Shown here piece by piece: positions 12,296-26,767 of a stretch of 64,000 nt of DNA. Each line of letters opens with the position of its first letter. Position 1 is the first letter of the stretch. The notes beneath the pieces were generated by a model, which saw nothing but the letters and a program-made list of their open reading frames with translations, ran no database searches and was not told the origin of the DNA. Made by a program: the position numbers and the translations under genes. The DNA comes from Salvator merianae (taxonomy: Eukaryota > Chordata > Lepidosauria > Squamata > Teiidae): the NCBI GenBank assembly GCA_003586115.2, contig QVOM02000112.1, positions 106,976,701 to 107,040,700 of the forward strand. The letters are read 5' to 3'.

Positions 12296-13495
12296 TCAAG
12301 TCAATGAAATAGTCAAGTGGATTGGTCAACTCAATGCAAGTCAATGTAATTTTCTGAAGGTCGGTCAACTCAATGTACATCAATTAAGGTTTCTGCCACA
12401 GTTCCCCTAATAACTGGATTTACACTGAAATGTTCAGTTTATGTGATTTCTGTTTATACATCATTTCTTCAGGCTGGAACCCCCACATAAACTTTAGTAT
12501 AACTATAATTTATTTGTAGGAGGAAGCAATTAAGCATATACATCTTCTGTCAGGTCAATCACTAACACTTTCTAATGTCTATATTTTACTGAAATATATA
12601 CAGTACATATAATCTGGAAACTGATAGTTGGGCATTGAAAATAGATTATCCAAATGGTTGTGATACCAAAAAGATACAAGCTATAGTACAACACTGGAAA
12701 GATAATTATACAGCCCCAATAAATTAATAGATGGAGGACTTCAGCTTTCTACAGATCGACATGTAGCTTAATATCAATTTTGCAAGGAAGTATATATATC
12801 TAATCACCTTTTAATAACACATCCTTATTTGCCCGCTTATGCAATGCTATCCAATGTTCATTCATTGGCACGTGCTCTCCACATTTTTCTTTTATTACTT
12901 TGTGTTTTTCTTCATTTTTATGCACTCTTAAAAAGTTAAAAAAATACCTAGCAGTTAGAAATATATTTTGCACCTTGTTTTCAACAACATTCACACATGT
13001 ACACAAAAGCCTTATTCAAACATTAATACATTGAGCCTTGGCCTCATAATCTCTCTTCTCCTCCTCTGGCGAGGCCAAAAGGAGATCAGAAGTTTTCATT
13101 CCATTTTTTTAATTAATGGAGTCACTTGTTTCATCCAAACCCAAAAGCCTGCAGTTAGGCTCAACAATGGATTAACAAAACAATCTTCAAACTGCACCAG
13201 ATAATTATACAGTGTGATATACAAAAAAGGGAATGACAAGGAACTCACTGAATTTGTACCTATATCTAATCTAATATCTGTCTAATCCAATATGTAAATT
13301 GAAAAACAATTCTCCTTTGAAATTCACGCTTCATCAAAGTCTATAATGCCATTGCTGAATCCGAAAACAGTACAAAAGGTATATATTAAGGAAAATAATA
13401 TATTTCTCCAATGCACTGTTCTCCCCAATGCACCATCGTACGTTGAATCTACAGTGATCCTCCACTACTCTATGGCCCCATCCAGACAGGGGAAA
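12296..13495. other. Intronic DNA, nothing recognised
   Basis: This is AT-rich sequence between two CR1 fragments. Short frames here have no family resemblance. Confidence 0.4.
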
Positions 13496-13499
13496 TATA

Positions 13500-13834
13500 A
13501 CACCATTATGGCTACACTATGGTAGGATCGCCATAGACCAATAATCCTCTGAGTAAAAAAATACTTCCCCTTCTCAGTCCTAACTCTCCCACCCATCAGT
13601 TTCATAGAGTGGTCACTAGTCCTACTGCTGTGCAACAGAGATTTTTTTTTTTCTATCCACCTTTTCCACACTGTGCATGATTTTATATACTCCAATCAGG
13701 TCATCTCTTAAATCAGCCCTTCAAGGCTGAAGTGGCCAAAGGTTGCAGCCTGATTTCATAAGGAAGGTGTTCCAGCCCCTTGATCATTCTAGTTTCCCTA
13801 TTCTGCACTTTTTCCAGTTCCTTTCTGAGGTGTT

Positions 13835-13868
<34 letters not shown>

Positions 13869-15050
13869 TCTCACCATAGATTTATAAAAAGCCACAATGA
13901 CACTTGCCAACTTGTTTTCAATTCCCTTCCTAATTACCCCTAGCACTGAATTTGCCTTTTACACTGCTGATGCAACTGGATCAACATGTTCATTGAGCTG
14001 TCCATTAGAACCCAAGGTCCCTTTCCTGGTCTGTCACAGAAAGCTTGTCCCCCATTAGTTTATAGGCGTAATTGGGGTTCTTTGCCCCAGTGTGCATCAC
14101 TTTGCACTTGCTAAGAATGAAGTACATTTGCCACTTTGGTGCCCATTCACCCAACGTCAAGAGATCCCTCTAAAACTCTTTACAACTACTTTCAGTTTTT
14201 ACTACCCTGAACAATTTAGTGTCATCAGCAAACTTTGCTATCTTACTACTTACCCCTATTTCTAGATCATTTATGAAAAAATTAGAAAGCATTGGTCCTA
14301 ATACTGAATCTTGGGGGACCCCACTTCTCACCTCTTTCTACTCTGAGAACTGACCATTTATTCCTACTCTCGTACCAATCCAGGACAGGACCTGTCCTCT
14401 TATTCCATGACTCCTGAGTTTATTCAGGAGCCTTTGATGAGGGACTTTGTCAAAAGCTTTCTGAAAGTCCAGATAGACAATGTCAACTGGGTCACCTTTA
14501 TCCACATGTTTATTAACCCTCTCAAAAAATTCTATCAATCCATGATTTACCTTTGCAGAAGCCATGCTGATTTTCTTTCAGCAACGCTTGCTCCTCTATG
14601 TATGTAATAATTTTATCCTTAATTATGGCTCCCACCACTTTACCTGGAACTGATAGTAAGCTGACTGGTCCGTAATTTCCTGGATCACCCCTGGATCCTT
14701 TTTTGAAGATTGGTTGTACATTTGCTACCCTCCAGGCTTCAGGCACAGAGTCTGATCTTAGGGAAAGATTACATATTTTAGCTAGAAGCTCAGCAATTTC
14801 ATATTTGAGTTCTTTAAGAACTCTCAGATGAATGCCACCTGCTCCTGGTGATTTGTTAGCATTTAGTTTATTAAGACATGCAAGGTCCTCCTCCCTGATT
14901 ATCTTTATCCAGTTTAATTCTTCTGACTCTCTCCCTGAAAGATTGACTCAGCTACCGGCATATGCCCTCTATCTTCCTCAGTGAAAACAGAAGCAAAGAA
15001 TTCATTCAGTCTCTCTGCAATCTCCACGTCCTCTTAATTATCCCTTTTTG
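13500..15050 (-). mobile_element. CR1 LINE, antisense copy of RT and C-terminal region
   Basis: Read on the minus strand, this is CR1 ORF2 from about 15050 down: 'PEAWRVANVQPIFKKGSRGD' (14746), HGFCKGKSW, then VDIVYLDFQKAFDKVPHQRL (14500), the thumb region, and the C-terminal VRPHLEYCVQFW, LEKVQNRETRMIKGLEHLPY (13946-13713) and KYFFTQRIIGLW (about 13550). Frameshifts and stops split it into at least four frames. The usual CR1 3' UTR is missing at the 13500 side. It lies in the same sense as FGF9 transcription. Confidence 0.9.
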
Positions 15051-16439
15051 TCCATTATCATCTAATGGTCTAACTCCTTTTCTGGTTGGATTCTTACTTT
15101 TGATGTAGAGACTAACTGCACCTCTGAAAGTCAACTCCAACATGTGCATTTTATAATGTAAATATTTTTTTTCCTGAAGGTTATATCTACCATTTAACAA
15201 AACCAGTACTGCAGTGCCAGCAGCTAGTAACAGTTGTTCAGCCCTGGCACTATGCAATATCATCTTATCCCAAGTTCTTCAATATTGCACCATGCACTGG
15301 CTGGCACAAACCCATATCCTGAGCATTTATTTGTTGGCATATGCCTCAAGACCCAAAAGGATTGGAAAATACGTATTGATTCCAGGCCACAATAGTATTT
15401 TCCTACTGTTGGCAGCTGTTGAAATATAGGTATAATTTTGCCAGTGTCAACAAGGCCCTAAAGGATCATGAATATTAGATGTTCTGTTTCACTGAAACTA
15501 ATGGAATTAGATCACAGCCACTTTTCATCACGTTGCAATCTGACGGCAAGACCCATCTTCTGCCTACAGTTTTTAATGCCAATTCAACTAGCCTAGGGGT
15601 ACAAATCCACCAGGAATTTCTCCTACGCAAGTCCCACCAGCGGAAGTAGGAATTGCACAAAAGCACAGCTTAAGCCCCAGATGTATAACTGCCAAGTACT
15701 TCATTAGCTTCTTGTACATTAAATATTCAGCAAAAAATAGCTTCTGTCATTCTGTATGACATTAAAACTCTCATAAGCAGCAATTGCAGAATTAGCACAG
15801 GAAGGACAAATGACAACTCCCATTGAAAACTAACAAATTTTCAGGTCCATTTCTTTTTTTCAAAAACAGCCTATTTCACATCTTTATTTATGGGATTAAT
15901 GTTTTTTCACTTTTAAAGTTACTAGTACTACATAAAAGATTGTATTCAATTCCTTCTTTATGGAATCTTCAGCTAATAAAGTTGCAGGCATCGCTTATTT
16001 TTCAGTCATCTTGCTTTTGTGGGTGAACTATTCTTGACACCCGGGATTTGTATATGCCAGAAATTTGTATATGCATGAGAATTGTACAGATGTGCACATA
16101 TGTGTTTATGAGTTTAAGACCATTTAATGCTTTACAACAAATAGATAGCTAACTGAATCTTCCCATCTTGCCTGAGGGGAATGGAAGGGACACAGCAAGT
16201 TGGGGTGCTCCTCTAACAGCCCACAGCAATGGCCATTCCCTCTCCCACCCCACCCCTCACAGGAAGTAGATTTGTTCCTATCCGCAATATCTGAAATATG
16301 TTTTTGTTGTGCAAACACCTCCCAAGGTGAAGAAACCCAATCAATCAAATCAAAGTCATTATCTGTATTCTAGCTTTTGTTTTCTCCTGTTCTATCCTAA
16401 ACCTCAGAGCCTACTTGCTTCATTCATCACTGTTCCCTG
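15051..16439. other. Intronic DNA, nothing recognised
   Basis: No repeat or gene was recognised. Short frames on both strands look random. Confidence 0.4.
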
Positions 16440-16592
16440 GATAGGGTCACAGCCCATCTAGTCCAGCATCCCATCTCATACAGTAGCCCACAATTGCTTC
16501 TGGGCTTTCTCAAGCAGAAGATGAAGGCAAAACCTCCACCTGTTCTTGACTCCCTGCAAATGGCCTTTAGAGGCATCCGGCCTACCTCTCCA
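16440..16592 (-). mobile_element. CR1 3' UTR fragment
   Basis: The plus strand reads GCCCATCTAGTCCAGCATCC, then AATTGCTTCTGGGCTTTCTC and TGCAAATGGCCTTTAGAGGC, the reverse complement of the squamate CR1 3' UTR. A (TTTC) run lies a little downstream at 16680-16697. Confidence 0.75.
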
Positions 16593-17884
16593 ACCTTATT
16601 TTCCCCATTGGTTCTACGTATATATCACACCTCCACATTCCTTTCACAGTCACAAATTCTCACACTGCCAGGCTTTAGTCTTTCTTTCTTTCTTTATTCA
16701 TTGACATCTGTTCTAACTGTGCCAACCCTTCACATGTACTTCCTAAGCAAACTTTTCATCTTTTGTCATTAGATAATTCCCATCATTCATTTCTCAAATT
16801 TTGCTTTTAGTTTTACTGCAGCTGCTGTTAACCAATTAGGACTACTACAGAAGTACCAGCAGACTGGAACACAAGTCTGGCTGAACTGGCAGCAGGAATA
16901 AAACTATTCTGGGATAAATTCCGTCAGAGGAGAAGAATGAAAGGCAGCTGATCCCAGTTCACTACCCACTCGTAACAAAGGGGGCAAGGATATTAAGCTC
17001 CATCCCTTCATCACTAATCCCCACTGCCCTACATCTGAAGCTGGAAGCCTTCCACTACCTGACCCAGAACCTCAATTTAGAAAGGCAATAAATGGTTTGG
17101 GGTTGGAGGTGACACTCATTGAGTACTGGATGTCCCAATTTCAGAAGTGCCTTCCAATCATTAAAGGGTTAGTGGCTCAGTGAAATGGAAATTAATGCAC
17201 TCACCTGCACTTGCCCAAACCAGGTTTATCCCTCTCTACTACTGTTTCATTCGAAGAAAAGCAATCTTCGTGTTCCTTCCTAGAAATAATTGTTGAAGGC
17301 TGCATTCACATGCAGCAAAAAAGCAGCTCAAAATTGCTTTAGGCTAACACCAGACATGTTAAAAATGCCATCAGGTTGTCAGAATTACAATAAGACTGGC
17401 AGACAGTCTTTATACCATTTTGGAGTACTACCAGTCTATCGCACTCGTAATCCAAAGTAAATACAGTACCGGATTTTCCGTAATATCTTTACTGTTCCAG
17501 CATGTTAGCTAGATGAGCAACTGTCTGACGAGGATCTTCTGGCAACAAGTCAAAAGCAACTTACAGGAGATTCCCACGTGCAGGATGTTACGGCGTATCT
17601 TTTTCATAACTAGATACATGTAACCAGAGGGCAGGAATCTGGACTGGAAGAGGCAAGTGACCATTAAAGCATGGGAATTGTGCTCAGACCAGAATCCATC
17701 CTGGTTACTAGTTGACATGAGTAGCAGCCACCCCACTACACCGTGACTCTACTTTTTTACTTCAACTCCTTCTCACCAAAAGGACCCCTTAGTTTAGCTG
17801 ATTGTGCCACAAGACTTTGACAGGAAAGCACCACTTGGAACAAGACAGCTACAATATTAATATGTTAATATGGACACCCAAACT

Positions 17885-20700
17885 GAATATTTATTTATTT
17901 GTTTGTTTTTCTGTCCTGTCCTACAGAAAAAATAGACTAGCTAAAACAATAACAGTGCACACACAAGGAGAGGATGCTGCTCTCTTAGCCAAAGGCCAGA
18001 GTAAAGAGATGTGGCTTCACCAGACCTATAAATACTTAAAATGAAGTTGCCTGAAGCACCTCAGGGGGAGGCTGTTCCATAGTCCGGGAGCTATCACCAA
18101 GAATGCCCTGCCACGCATCCATGCCACCTTAACTGTTGAACATGGTGGCACAGCCAAGAAGACCTCACTGGCAGAGCTCAGGGCATGGGCAAGTCTATAT
18201 GGGAAGAGGCATTCCTTTAGATATTTGGGGCCCAAGCCATTTAGGACTTTATATATTAATGTTATTACCTCAAACTGGGCTCGGTAACAAATAGGCAGCC
18301 AGTGCACTTGCTTTGGAACCAGCATGATCTCTGTTTGGTCAACAGCGCCAGTTAGTAGTCTAGCTGCTGCATTCTGCACCACCCGCAGCTTCCGAACTGT
18401 TATCAAGGGCGGCCCAGAATGATCGCATTATAATAGTCCAATCTGGAAATTACCAGAGCACAGTTTACTGTGGCCAGACTGTCTCTGTCCAAAAATGGCC
18501 CTAGCTAACAAACCAGTCATAGCTGGTAGGCACTCTTGACCACTACCTTCACCTTAGCTTCAGGTGTCAGCGCAGATTCCAAGAGCACACACCAGATGCC
18601 TCTCTTCTTCATACATATAAGACCCTGTAACATACAGCACCTCCATCTTGTCTGGGTTCAGTTTGGACTATCATTGCTTCCAAGCACCTGTCAAGCACTT
18701 CGACCTCGTCTACTGATTCAGGTGGCATGGAGAGATAGAGCTGGGGGTCATTTACATATTAATGGCACTTTACCCCAAAACTCCTGATGACCTCTCCCAG
18801 TAGCTTTATATAAAGAGCACAGGAGAGAAGATCTACCTCTGAGGAATCCCATGGCACTGAGCAGAAATCTCCCACTACCACTCTCTAGCATCAGCCTTGG
18901 AGATAGGAACAGAACCAATGCAGTGCGGTGCCTCCAGTTCTCAAATTCCGTAGCCTTTCCAGAAGGATACCGTGGCCAATGGTACCAAAAGTCACTGAGA
19001 GATCCAAGAAAATCAACAGAGTGACACTCCCCCTGTCTTTCTCCCAGAGAAGACCATCAATCAGGGAAGCCAAGGTAGCGTCAATGCTATAACCAGACCT
19101 GAAGTCAAACTGGAATGGGTCTAGATAATCAGCTTCTTCCAAGCATACTTGCAGTTGGGCAGCTATGGCCCTCTCCAGTACCTTGCCCAGGAAGGGAATA
19201 TTAGCCACTGGGCGGTAGTTGTTTAGCTCGTCCGGATCCAAGGAGGACCTCTTGAAACAAGGGTGCACCACTTCCTCTTTAAGAGCCAGCAGGACTATCC
19301 CATCTCTCAAGGAGGCATTAACCATTCCCTGAACCCAGCCAATACTGCCTGCTAGCTTTGATCAGCCAAGAAGGGAAAATGCCCAAAGAGCATATAGTCG
19401 GCCAAACCCCAGCAAGCAGCTTATCCACATCCTCAGGCCTCAATCATTGAAACTGACCAGATGGTTCTCTGGATGCTCCTTTTAGACTATTTTCAACCGT
19501 GAAATCCAGTTCCCTATAAATCTGTTCTCAAAATGTCCTGCATACTTGTCACAGTAGATGTTAGATGTCAACTGCCCTTTTTTAATCAGGCATAATCTCA
19601 AAAGGCCATTTATCACTTGGAAAAGCTCTGCTGAATAGTTACTCAAGGACACAACGGTGGCAGAGAAATAGTTCCTTTTTGCCACTGTCACTGCCACACG
19701 ACAGACACAATAACGTACTTTAATCCTTGTTTAGTCAAACTCAAAGTGGAATTTCTACTGCCTGCACTTTAGCCATGGACCCTCCAGGCTAAAGGTCCAA
19801 GGTGCCTCACAGACTTCACAGCTGCATCAAGGGTACTTGTTATGGAGTTGAGTCAATGGCCAGAATTCCATAGCAAGTCCAGAGCCTTGGCAAAAGCACC
19901 ATCCATGTCAACCAGAAAATTCCCCAGAGCATTCAGGAATCACTCAGGTTCCAGAAGCCTCTGAGGGAAGACAATCACAATAGTCCTCCACCCCTGTGGA
20001 GGGGAGCTGTCACTGCAGGTCCAAATCTTACCACTGAGTGATCCATCCATGAAAACAAGTTTACCACCCTCCCTCCTATCAACAGATTCTCACCAATTCA
20101 CTCTGTGGCAAAGACCAAATTGAGAGTATCTGTATGTGTTTGTCCAATACCACGTTGCAACTTCCCCATGGTTGCCATGAAGACATGAGCTCGTCTATTA
20201 AGGGTAGCCTCAGCATGGAAGTTGAAATCTCTCAGTACCACTGTGGTAGGAGTTTCAAACACCACATCACAGATTATCTCTGCAAAGTCAGACAGGAAGG
20301 CTGCTGAGCAACAGTGTCAGCAGTATACCAGCAGCATCCCTATCCTGTCTCTTACTCTACAGCAAAAACAATTCCTCAAATTCAGGCACAGAGTAAATTG
20401 GTCGTCTGACAAGAGAAATAAGAGATCCTATGGACAACAGCAACACCTCCTCCCCATCCCACCAGTCTAGAGCAGTGCTGCACCGAGTAACCTGGGGAAC
20501 AAAGCTGGATGAGGCAAGACCCAACCAGTTCATCCACTCAGGTTTTAGTAATGCATGACAGGTCAGCCCTTCATCCAGGAACACATCATGGATGTTTTGT
20601 TCTAGACTACCCTAGCATTCAAGAGCAGCAGCACTAGGGCCAACTGACAGTCCCAAGAACTGCAGAAATCATAGCAGCCAAGACAATTTGTTTATCTGTT
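17885..20700 (-). mobile_element. Antisense L2-clade LINE, heavily decayed
   Basis: From the minus strand: an endonuclease remnant with 'RDFNFHAEATLNRRAHVF' near 20230; an RT frame (19325-18891) with NNYRPVANIPFLGKVLERA, LDPFQFDFRSGYS and 'FLDLSVTFGTIGHGILL'; and the C-terminal frame (18406-18026) with VVQNAAARLLTG, VHWLPI, GLGPKYLKECL and RAFLVIAPGLWNSLPL. The 3' end is near 17885 with AAATAAATAAATA after GTAGGACAGGACAG. Catalytic RT residues fall in a broken stretch. This is a different, older L2 subfamily from the copy at 1.8 kb. The 5' limit is uncertain. Confidence 0.85.
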
Positions 20701-23700
20701 CCGGAAAGCCTGAATGTTTGCCAATTCTTTGTTTTCCCATTTCTACCCCAAACTTGGCCCCACACCTTGAGGGTAAATTTTGGGGTATAAGAGTAGGTGT
20801 CTTCTTCCATTCAGTGTGCACGTTTGTCTAGTGTCACCACTCCTAAGATGCTTCAAGAGCTGAACTTCATGTGCTTGCTGAGTGAACTAGTTCCAGTTGC
20901 CATAGGGGCCAAGATCACTGTCGATAACACGATTGGACTGAGGGGAAATATTGGAGCTGCCTCTTCCACTTTGAGGCTTTGAGCTGTGTCGCTGTTTCTG
21001 AGATATGGGGCAACCCAACCTTGAACAGCCTAGTTCCAGAGGGGTACAGTTAGCTGGCTTCTGAGTGCCTAATTGGCTGTTCATGATGCCTTGCTCAGGT
21101 AAATTCGAAGGAAGCATTTACAGTTGATTATTCCAGAGGTTTTTGGACCTTCTGCCTTGGCTACACCTGTGCCCAACCCCAACAAAATTTGCCAGAATAT
21201 AGTTACTCAATGCAAATTAAGCCTCTTTCTGCCAATACTGATATGAGTGTTTGTGTATTAGTGTTTATGTGTTTGTGTTATGACAACACTGTTTCACTTT
21301 CCTCCCTGTGAAGATTGTCCTTGACCAAGAAAAGATCGCAAGAAAGATATAAATCCTCCTGCTCCCTTCTCTTGCCTTGTTTCTTTCAGCGCTCTTTCCC
21401 TCTAGTTCACTCAAATTTCACTCTTCCCTTTCCTCTGCTTTACCACTCAAATATATTAAAGACCAAACTCCTTCTTTAACAAAAAGGGGGAGTTGAACTG
21501 GGGCGATCCAGCCAAGCTACATTTCAGGAGCACTAGCTAATATTTCTGTGGGGTATCATTGAAGTAATGTGGGCAACAACTGATAGGAGGTTTGAACTGG
21601 CAAACTGTGGCAGATGGGGCTCTGAACCAAGGCACCATCTCTCCCCAGCTGCAAGACTGAGTTCTTCTGACCTTTATCTTCCCTGAAAATCTGCCATTCT
21701 GCTGCCTAGCAACAAGCTCTGATGGCTGAAAATTTCCCTGTGCTTCTACAAGCCTGGCTGACCTCTGTTCAGTGTCCCTGCTCTATCTTAACTTTCAGAA
21801 ATTGGAAAATTTTACTTTGTGTTCTTCTTGCCACAGTTACAGTTAAAATCTCCCCACTTGATACAAGTTAACATTTCCCTGCTTCAGAAATCTTGCACTT
21901 CCAGTTGCTACTACTATATGACTAACTTGCCCCATTTTGACAGTGTTTCTGCTTGCTGTGTAGTAAAGTATTTCCTTTATGCCTTTTACCCTTAATAAAA
22001 GCAGATATTATATCAAAGTAAGCCAAATCATCTCCCCCTTCCCTGAGGATTGACTCCAATCTGTCTCCAACCGTCAAACCAAACATCTAGTCTTTTAATG
22101 ATCCTGATCATGGGAATGCTACTAAACACATGTACAGAGCTTTTCCTGTAACAAGAAGGGGGACAAAAGATGAGGGCTGGTTGCAGCAAGCTCTTGACCA
22201 TTGCTTCCAATAGAATGCTGAATGGTCCACTTGTGTCTGGCATCTGGTAAGTCCTCTAGAGACTATAGCTTGCAGCACTCTTGTTCTCCTCCTATCTCTA
22301 ATTCACCTTTTTTAACCTAGGATGTTCATGTCTTTAAGCTGTCTCAGAGACACTTTTATTAGGAATCAAATGCCATGGCCATTATGAGGATGTTTTTTCT
22401 TATTAACACCATTCCTATGCTGTCCCATAAAACTTCACTCAGTTGATTGCAATAAATAAATAAAAAAAAATACGCCTACAATTTAAAAGGACATAAAGTC
22501 CTAAAATCAACTCACAACATCACTTAATACAAGATACAAATCAACTTCTCTTCTCACTATTGATTACGAGATTAATATCTATTTTGGAGAAGGTGTAAAT
22601 AAGCAATAGAATGCTGTTGCTCTGTGCTTCCCTTTAGCTGATACATGAGAACTCTTTATAAGTTTTGATGTTCTCACATTATTATGTCAATTTTACTACC
22701 ACGAGTGTTGGAAGACACACTGGAAACATCTCCTCCTTTTAAAAGTTAGTGTAGGTGCTCATGCAAACATATAAGTGTGATGTTTCATGTATGCCAATGA
22801 TGATACGGTCATGTAACACAGGTGGAAACTCCATGTCACCTCAAACAAACTATTTTCTGTTGTACTGATCTACACATCCAGCCATTAACTGTAAAGTGGT
22901 CAATCCAAAAAAAGCCACACAGTGATACACAGAAATACCCATTAGTGCTACTAGATAAACACTATGGCAGACTGATCTTTCTCACCAAATCTGATTTAGC
23001 AGTCTTTGCATTTTAATTGTTTTCTGCAATCTATCCCAAAATTTCAACACCAACCACCTTCCCATGAACAGTTACTTCAAGGTAATTTGAGATACTACGT
23101 GGAAACTGCTTTTAAATTATCAGGTTTTATTCCTCCCTCTATTCAGCACTTTTATGAAATGATGCAACAGAGTCATCTGGCCTTCTGGAGTACATTGTCA
23201 TACATATACTGACAACTTGCAAACATGTTTTTCCTTTCTTTCTACAACAGGAAAGATTATGGAGTAGTAAAGATCAATAAATCCCCAGTAAGCTCATCTC
23301 AGCACATTCACATACCAGCTGCTGCAGGCACTATCTGCCCTTCAGCAGCAGCAGAACAAAAAAAAAGAAAAAAAAAACAACCTCTTCAGTGGTGGCACCC
23401 TGATAATGGAACACTTTTCTTATGATGACCCACCTAACCACATGTTATCTTTTGGGGTGTCAGATTAAGATTAACCTCTTTGTATAGGTATTCACTGGAC
23501 AACCTTTTCATGGCTTCTTGCTCAGTTCTAGTTTTTAATTTAATTGCTAATTTTGAATTGCAGTTGTTGACACTGAATCCGTTCTGTTTTGTAATTTTTT
23601 ATTGCTTTGATGTTCTTGTATATTTATTGCAGTGTACCTCTGAGATCATTTTGATAGCAAGAGGTATGCAAACAAAATCTATTAATTATCTTATCATTGG

Positions 23701-24174
23701 TTCTTCTTCTCTACAGAAACAATGACAAAAATCCTGGCTTCACTCAAAGTAACAAAAGTGATGAAGGCACATATACCTATTTTCAACAGATGCAGTAATT
23801 ACATAAATTCACATCTCAGGATGACTTCTACACTAAAACACAAAAAATGAATGTCAAAATATTTATTGATTCGTATTGATATCTTGCTCAGCTACTGTTT
23901 CATAGTGCCCAGGACTGCCTGAACAATTTAGAAATAGATCACAGCAAAACAAGTAAAAATAAAATGATTAATATGTCACACTTCTCACTCTAGCATGACA
24001 ATCTTGCATATGTGAATGAAAGAAAGGCTATAGAAATATCAAATGTCCTAAGCACATTTCATAGGAATACAGATGCAAATGGAACCCCTTGGAGGTTACA
24101 CATCCTCAACCCAACTATCAAGGCCTAGCTCTGCTTATATCTTAACTTAAGAGATGAGATATTCACAGTAGACA
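20701..24174. other. Intronic DNA, nothing firm recognised
   Basis: The 20.7-21.1 kb part may be the 5' extension of the antisense L2. Beyond that I recognise no repeats; an A-rich run at 23359-23380 and an AATAAATAAATA stretch near 22452 are simple sequence. Unrecognised conserved noncoding elements cannot be excluded. Confidence 0.35.
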
Positions 24175-24655
24175 CAGGATGCTTCTGCACTGGTGGACCG
24201 GTCCACTGGGAGGTTGTACCTCCCATTGAACATTGTGTCCACATGGGATGAGGCATTGGAGCACCCTACAGGGTGAAAAATGCACCCCAGCCTGTTCTAA
24301 CAGGAAACCAATTTAAAACAATCTCCAAATAATTCCCTAGTGGGCGACCAGACCAGCTACTCACATGTAGAAAGCAGTGAGCAGCTGGTTTCATCTACCG
24401 GACATGAAGAGCCCAGCACCATTTTGCCAGGTTCCTGGAAGGGGCCCTAGAAGCGTGCTCCTTCTGGGTGCCTGGCCAAAACAGCCCTGGTCAGCAACTT
24501 CAGCCACTATAATGCAGACTGTCCTTGATGCTGGCTACCCTTTCAATCTTGGGCAGGATCACTCAATCCGGTCCACGACCAGCCCAACATGTGCGATGTC
24601 CCAAATTGTGTGCAGGTTTTGCCTGAACGTCCACTGCAAACTACAGACAAATATA
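24175..24655. mobile_element. Probable MITE with subterminal hairpins
   Basis: It starts GGATGCTTCTGCACTGG, then has two adjacent palindromes, GTGGACCGGTCCAC (24193-24206) and GGGAGGTTGTACCTCCC (24209-24225). The TTCTGCACT start followed by hairpins is the pattern of other elements in the window. The right end is not clear. Confidence 0.4.
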
Positions 24656-24836
24656 TCCCGTTAGTAACCATTTTTAATCCATCCTCACTAAAATTGTTAA
24701 TGAGATCTTCCACAGTTACTACAGGAACATGAACAGCCCAAATATAAATAATCTTTTCTACATAGTACCATTCATAACGGCAATTTGACAAAGGAAGAAA
24801 TAAAAGTACAGAAAAGACCAACCTACTGAAAAATTA

Positions 24837-24992
<156 letters not shown>

Positions 24993-25374
24993 TTACACTC
25001 ATAAATCTAGTACTTCATACCAACTTTTAATTGATCAAAACTGTTGCTAAAATGGCACAGTTAAAAGAAAAAGACCAACAAACAAATAATAATTTGAGAT
25101 ACAGGCACCCTTAATATAACACAGTCCGCAAAGCTCACCCCTACAAAAAGCGTTATTTGTTCAGAGCAATTTTTCACAAGTTCTTCCAACCCAGTACCTT
25201 ACCAAAGGTAATGTTCCAGTTGTCTTTTGACATGCTGAGACATGCAGAAAGACTTCCAACATTATTTGAAGGCTTTTTAAAAAGGTATTTGTTAGACTGT
25301 AGTCTTTTCTAAATCTACTGAAGAAAAACTCCAGTGTAGAAGAACAACGACGTAGCTTACGCTTACATGGGTAA

Positions 25375-25556
25375 ATTCATGGGCACAGGATGCCTTTAAT
25401 AGGCCATTTGCAGGGAGTCGAGAGCAGGTGAAGGTTTTGCCTTTGTCTTCTGCTTGAGAATGGCCAGAAGCAATTGGTGGGCCACTGTGTGATACAGGAT
25501 GTTGGACAAGATGGACCATGGCCTGATCCAGCAGGGCTCCTCTTATGTTCTTATCC
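25375..25556 (+). mobile_element. CR1 3' UTR fragment
   Basis: It carries GGCCATTTGCAGGGAGTCGA, TTTTGCCTTTGTCTTCTGCT, ATTGGTGGGCCACTGTGTGA and the terminal CAGCAGGGCTCCTCTTATGT followed by TCTTA. This is the best-preserved CR1 3' end in the window and defines its sense orientation. Confidence 0.85.
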
Positions 25557-25847
25557 TTATAATTGAGCTTATCTAGCCAGGGTGTGTGCATTTTTCCAAA
25601 CAAATCCCCTAAAAGACAAATTTCTTCCTGTTGTTTTGCCTGGAATATGTCACACAGATCAGGCAGTACTACCATAGAATTCCCACTCACAACTCATGTA
25701 TTAGAACCACTGGGCTGATGGGAGAAGGCCAGGGGTCCAATCTGAGCACCTCATTTGACCTCTCTGAACAGAAGATTTATCTGCATATCAAAAAAATAGT
25801 ATGGAGCAATCAAAGAGGTTCCTGTTTGAGCGTCTCCCTTCCTCTCA

Positions 25848-26520
25848 CAGACTGTTTCCACACAGTGCACATTATCCCACGCCATGCTGTGCCAACCTTA
25901 GACTGTAATGAGTGATCTGGCCCAGGATCTAGGCAGATGGGTGGAGGCCCATACCCCAGCCCAACTTCAGAGGCTGGGATCCATGCATTTCTGCTAGAAA
26001 TGTCTATGGACTGAATATAGTTTATTTCCAACCTTCCTCCTGTGAAAAATCTACCAAAATATTTCTTATACAGCTCGTGCGAGATATTATACCAGAAAGT
26101 TCCCAACCTTCAAGTGACAGCTGGGGTTGTTTTAGCTGGGCACCCAGGAGTGACCCAGTTCCAGAGCAGCTTCCAACTGCCTGGTGAACTGGCCCCAAGC
26201 TCCTCAGACCCAGCAGACTGGATTAGCCACTTGCTAGACCAGTATGTCACCTTGAAACACTGTATAGACCACTTACAAGTGGCCCAACTGCCAGTGTAGG
26301 CTATGGCACAATTTCCATGCCTTAACCCAGTCCAGTGCCCAATCCCTTGTGGATGCAGCTTTCTACCAGGAGGCATAGCATCCCAGTAGACCGATCCACA
26401 ATACGGAGAAGACATTCCAGTGGGAATGCTGGTCTGGTCTACAAGCCTAGTGCAAACACAGGCACTGGTTCCACTGCACAAAAAGTCACCACTATCTATT
26501 TACAGTGGTGATGTTACTAA
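25848..26520. mobile_element. Unclassified MITE-like repeat
   Basis: The left edge ACTGTTTCCACACAGTGCAC resembles 52448 (CTGTTCCCACACAGTGCA), and GAGTGATCTGG follows in both, suggesting two copies of one family. The segment is rich in overlapping chance frames on both strands. The ends are not established. Confidence 0.4.
25996..26105 (+). repeat. Diverged direct repeat, copy A
   Basis: It shares ATGTCTATGGACTGAATATA and later ATATTTCTTA...ATTA-ACCAGAAA with 26768-26880, in the same order. The two lie about 770 bp apart in the same orientation. Confidence 0.7.
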
Positions 26521-26767
26521 GAGATTGTGGAACTATTGCAACTTCCATGTCTATATAGACTGGGAATGATGGAAGCTGGAAGTGTAATACATGGAGGACC
26601 ACAAATTCCCTCACAGTATGTATGGTATGATTGAAAAGTGAGAATCACATTACTGTCTAGGTCAAGGTACAAATTTCCAAAAAAAAAAAAAAAAAGACTA
26701 TCCAGTTTTTCAAATAGATTTAGCAGGTGTCAATTTTCATTCCTACTATGATCCATGACAATCCTAC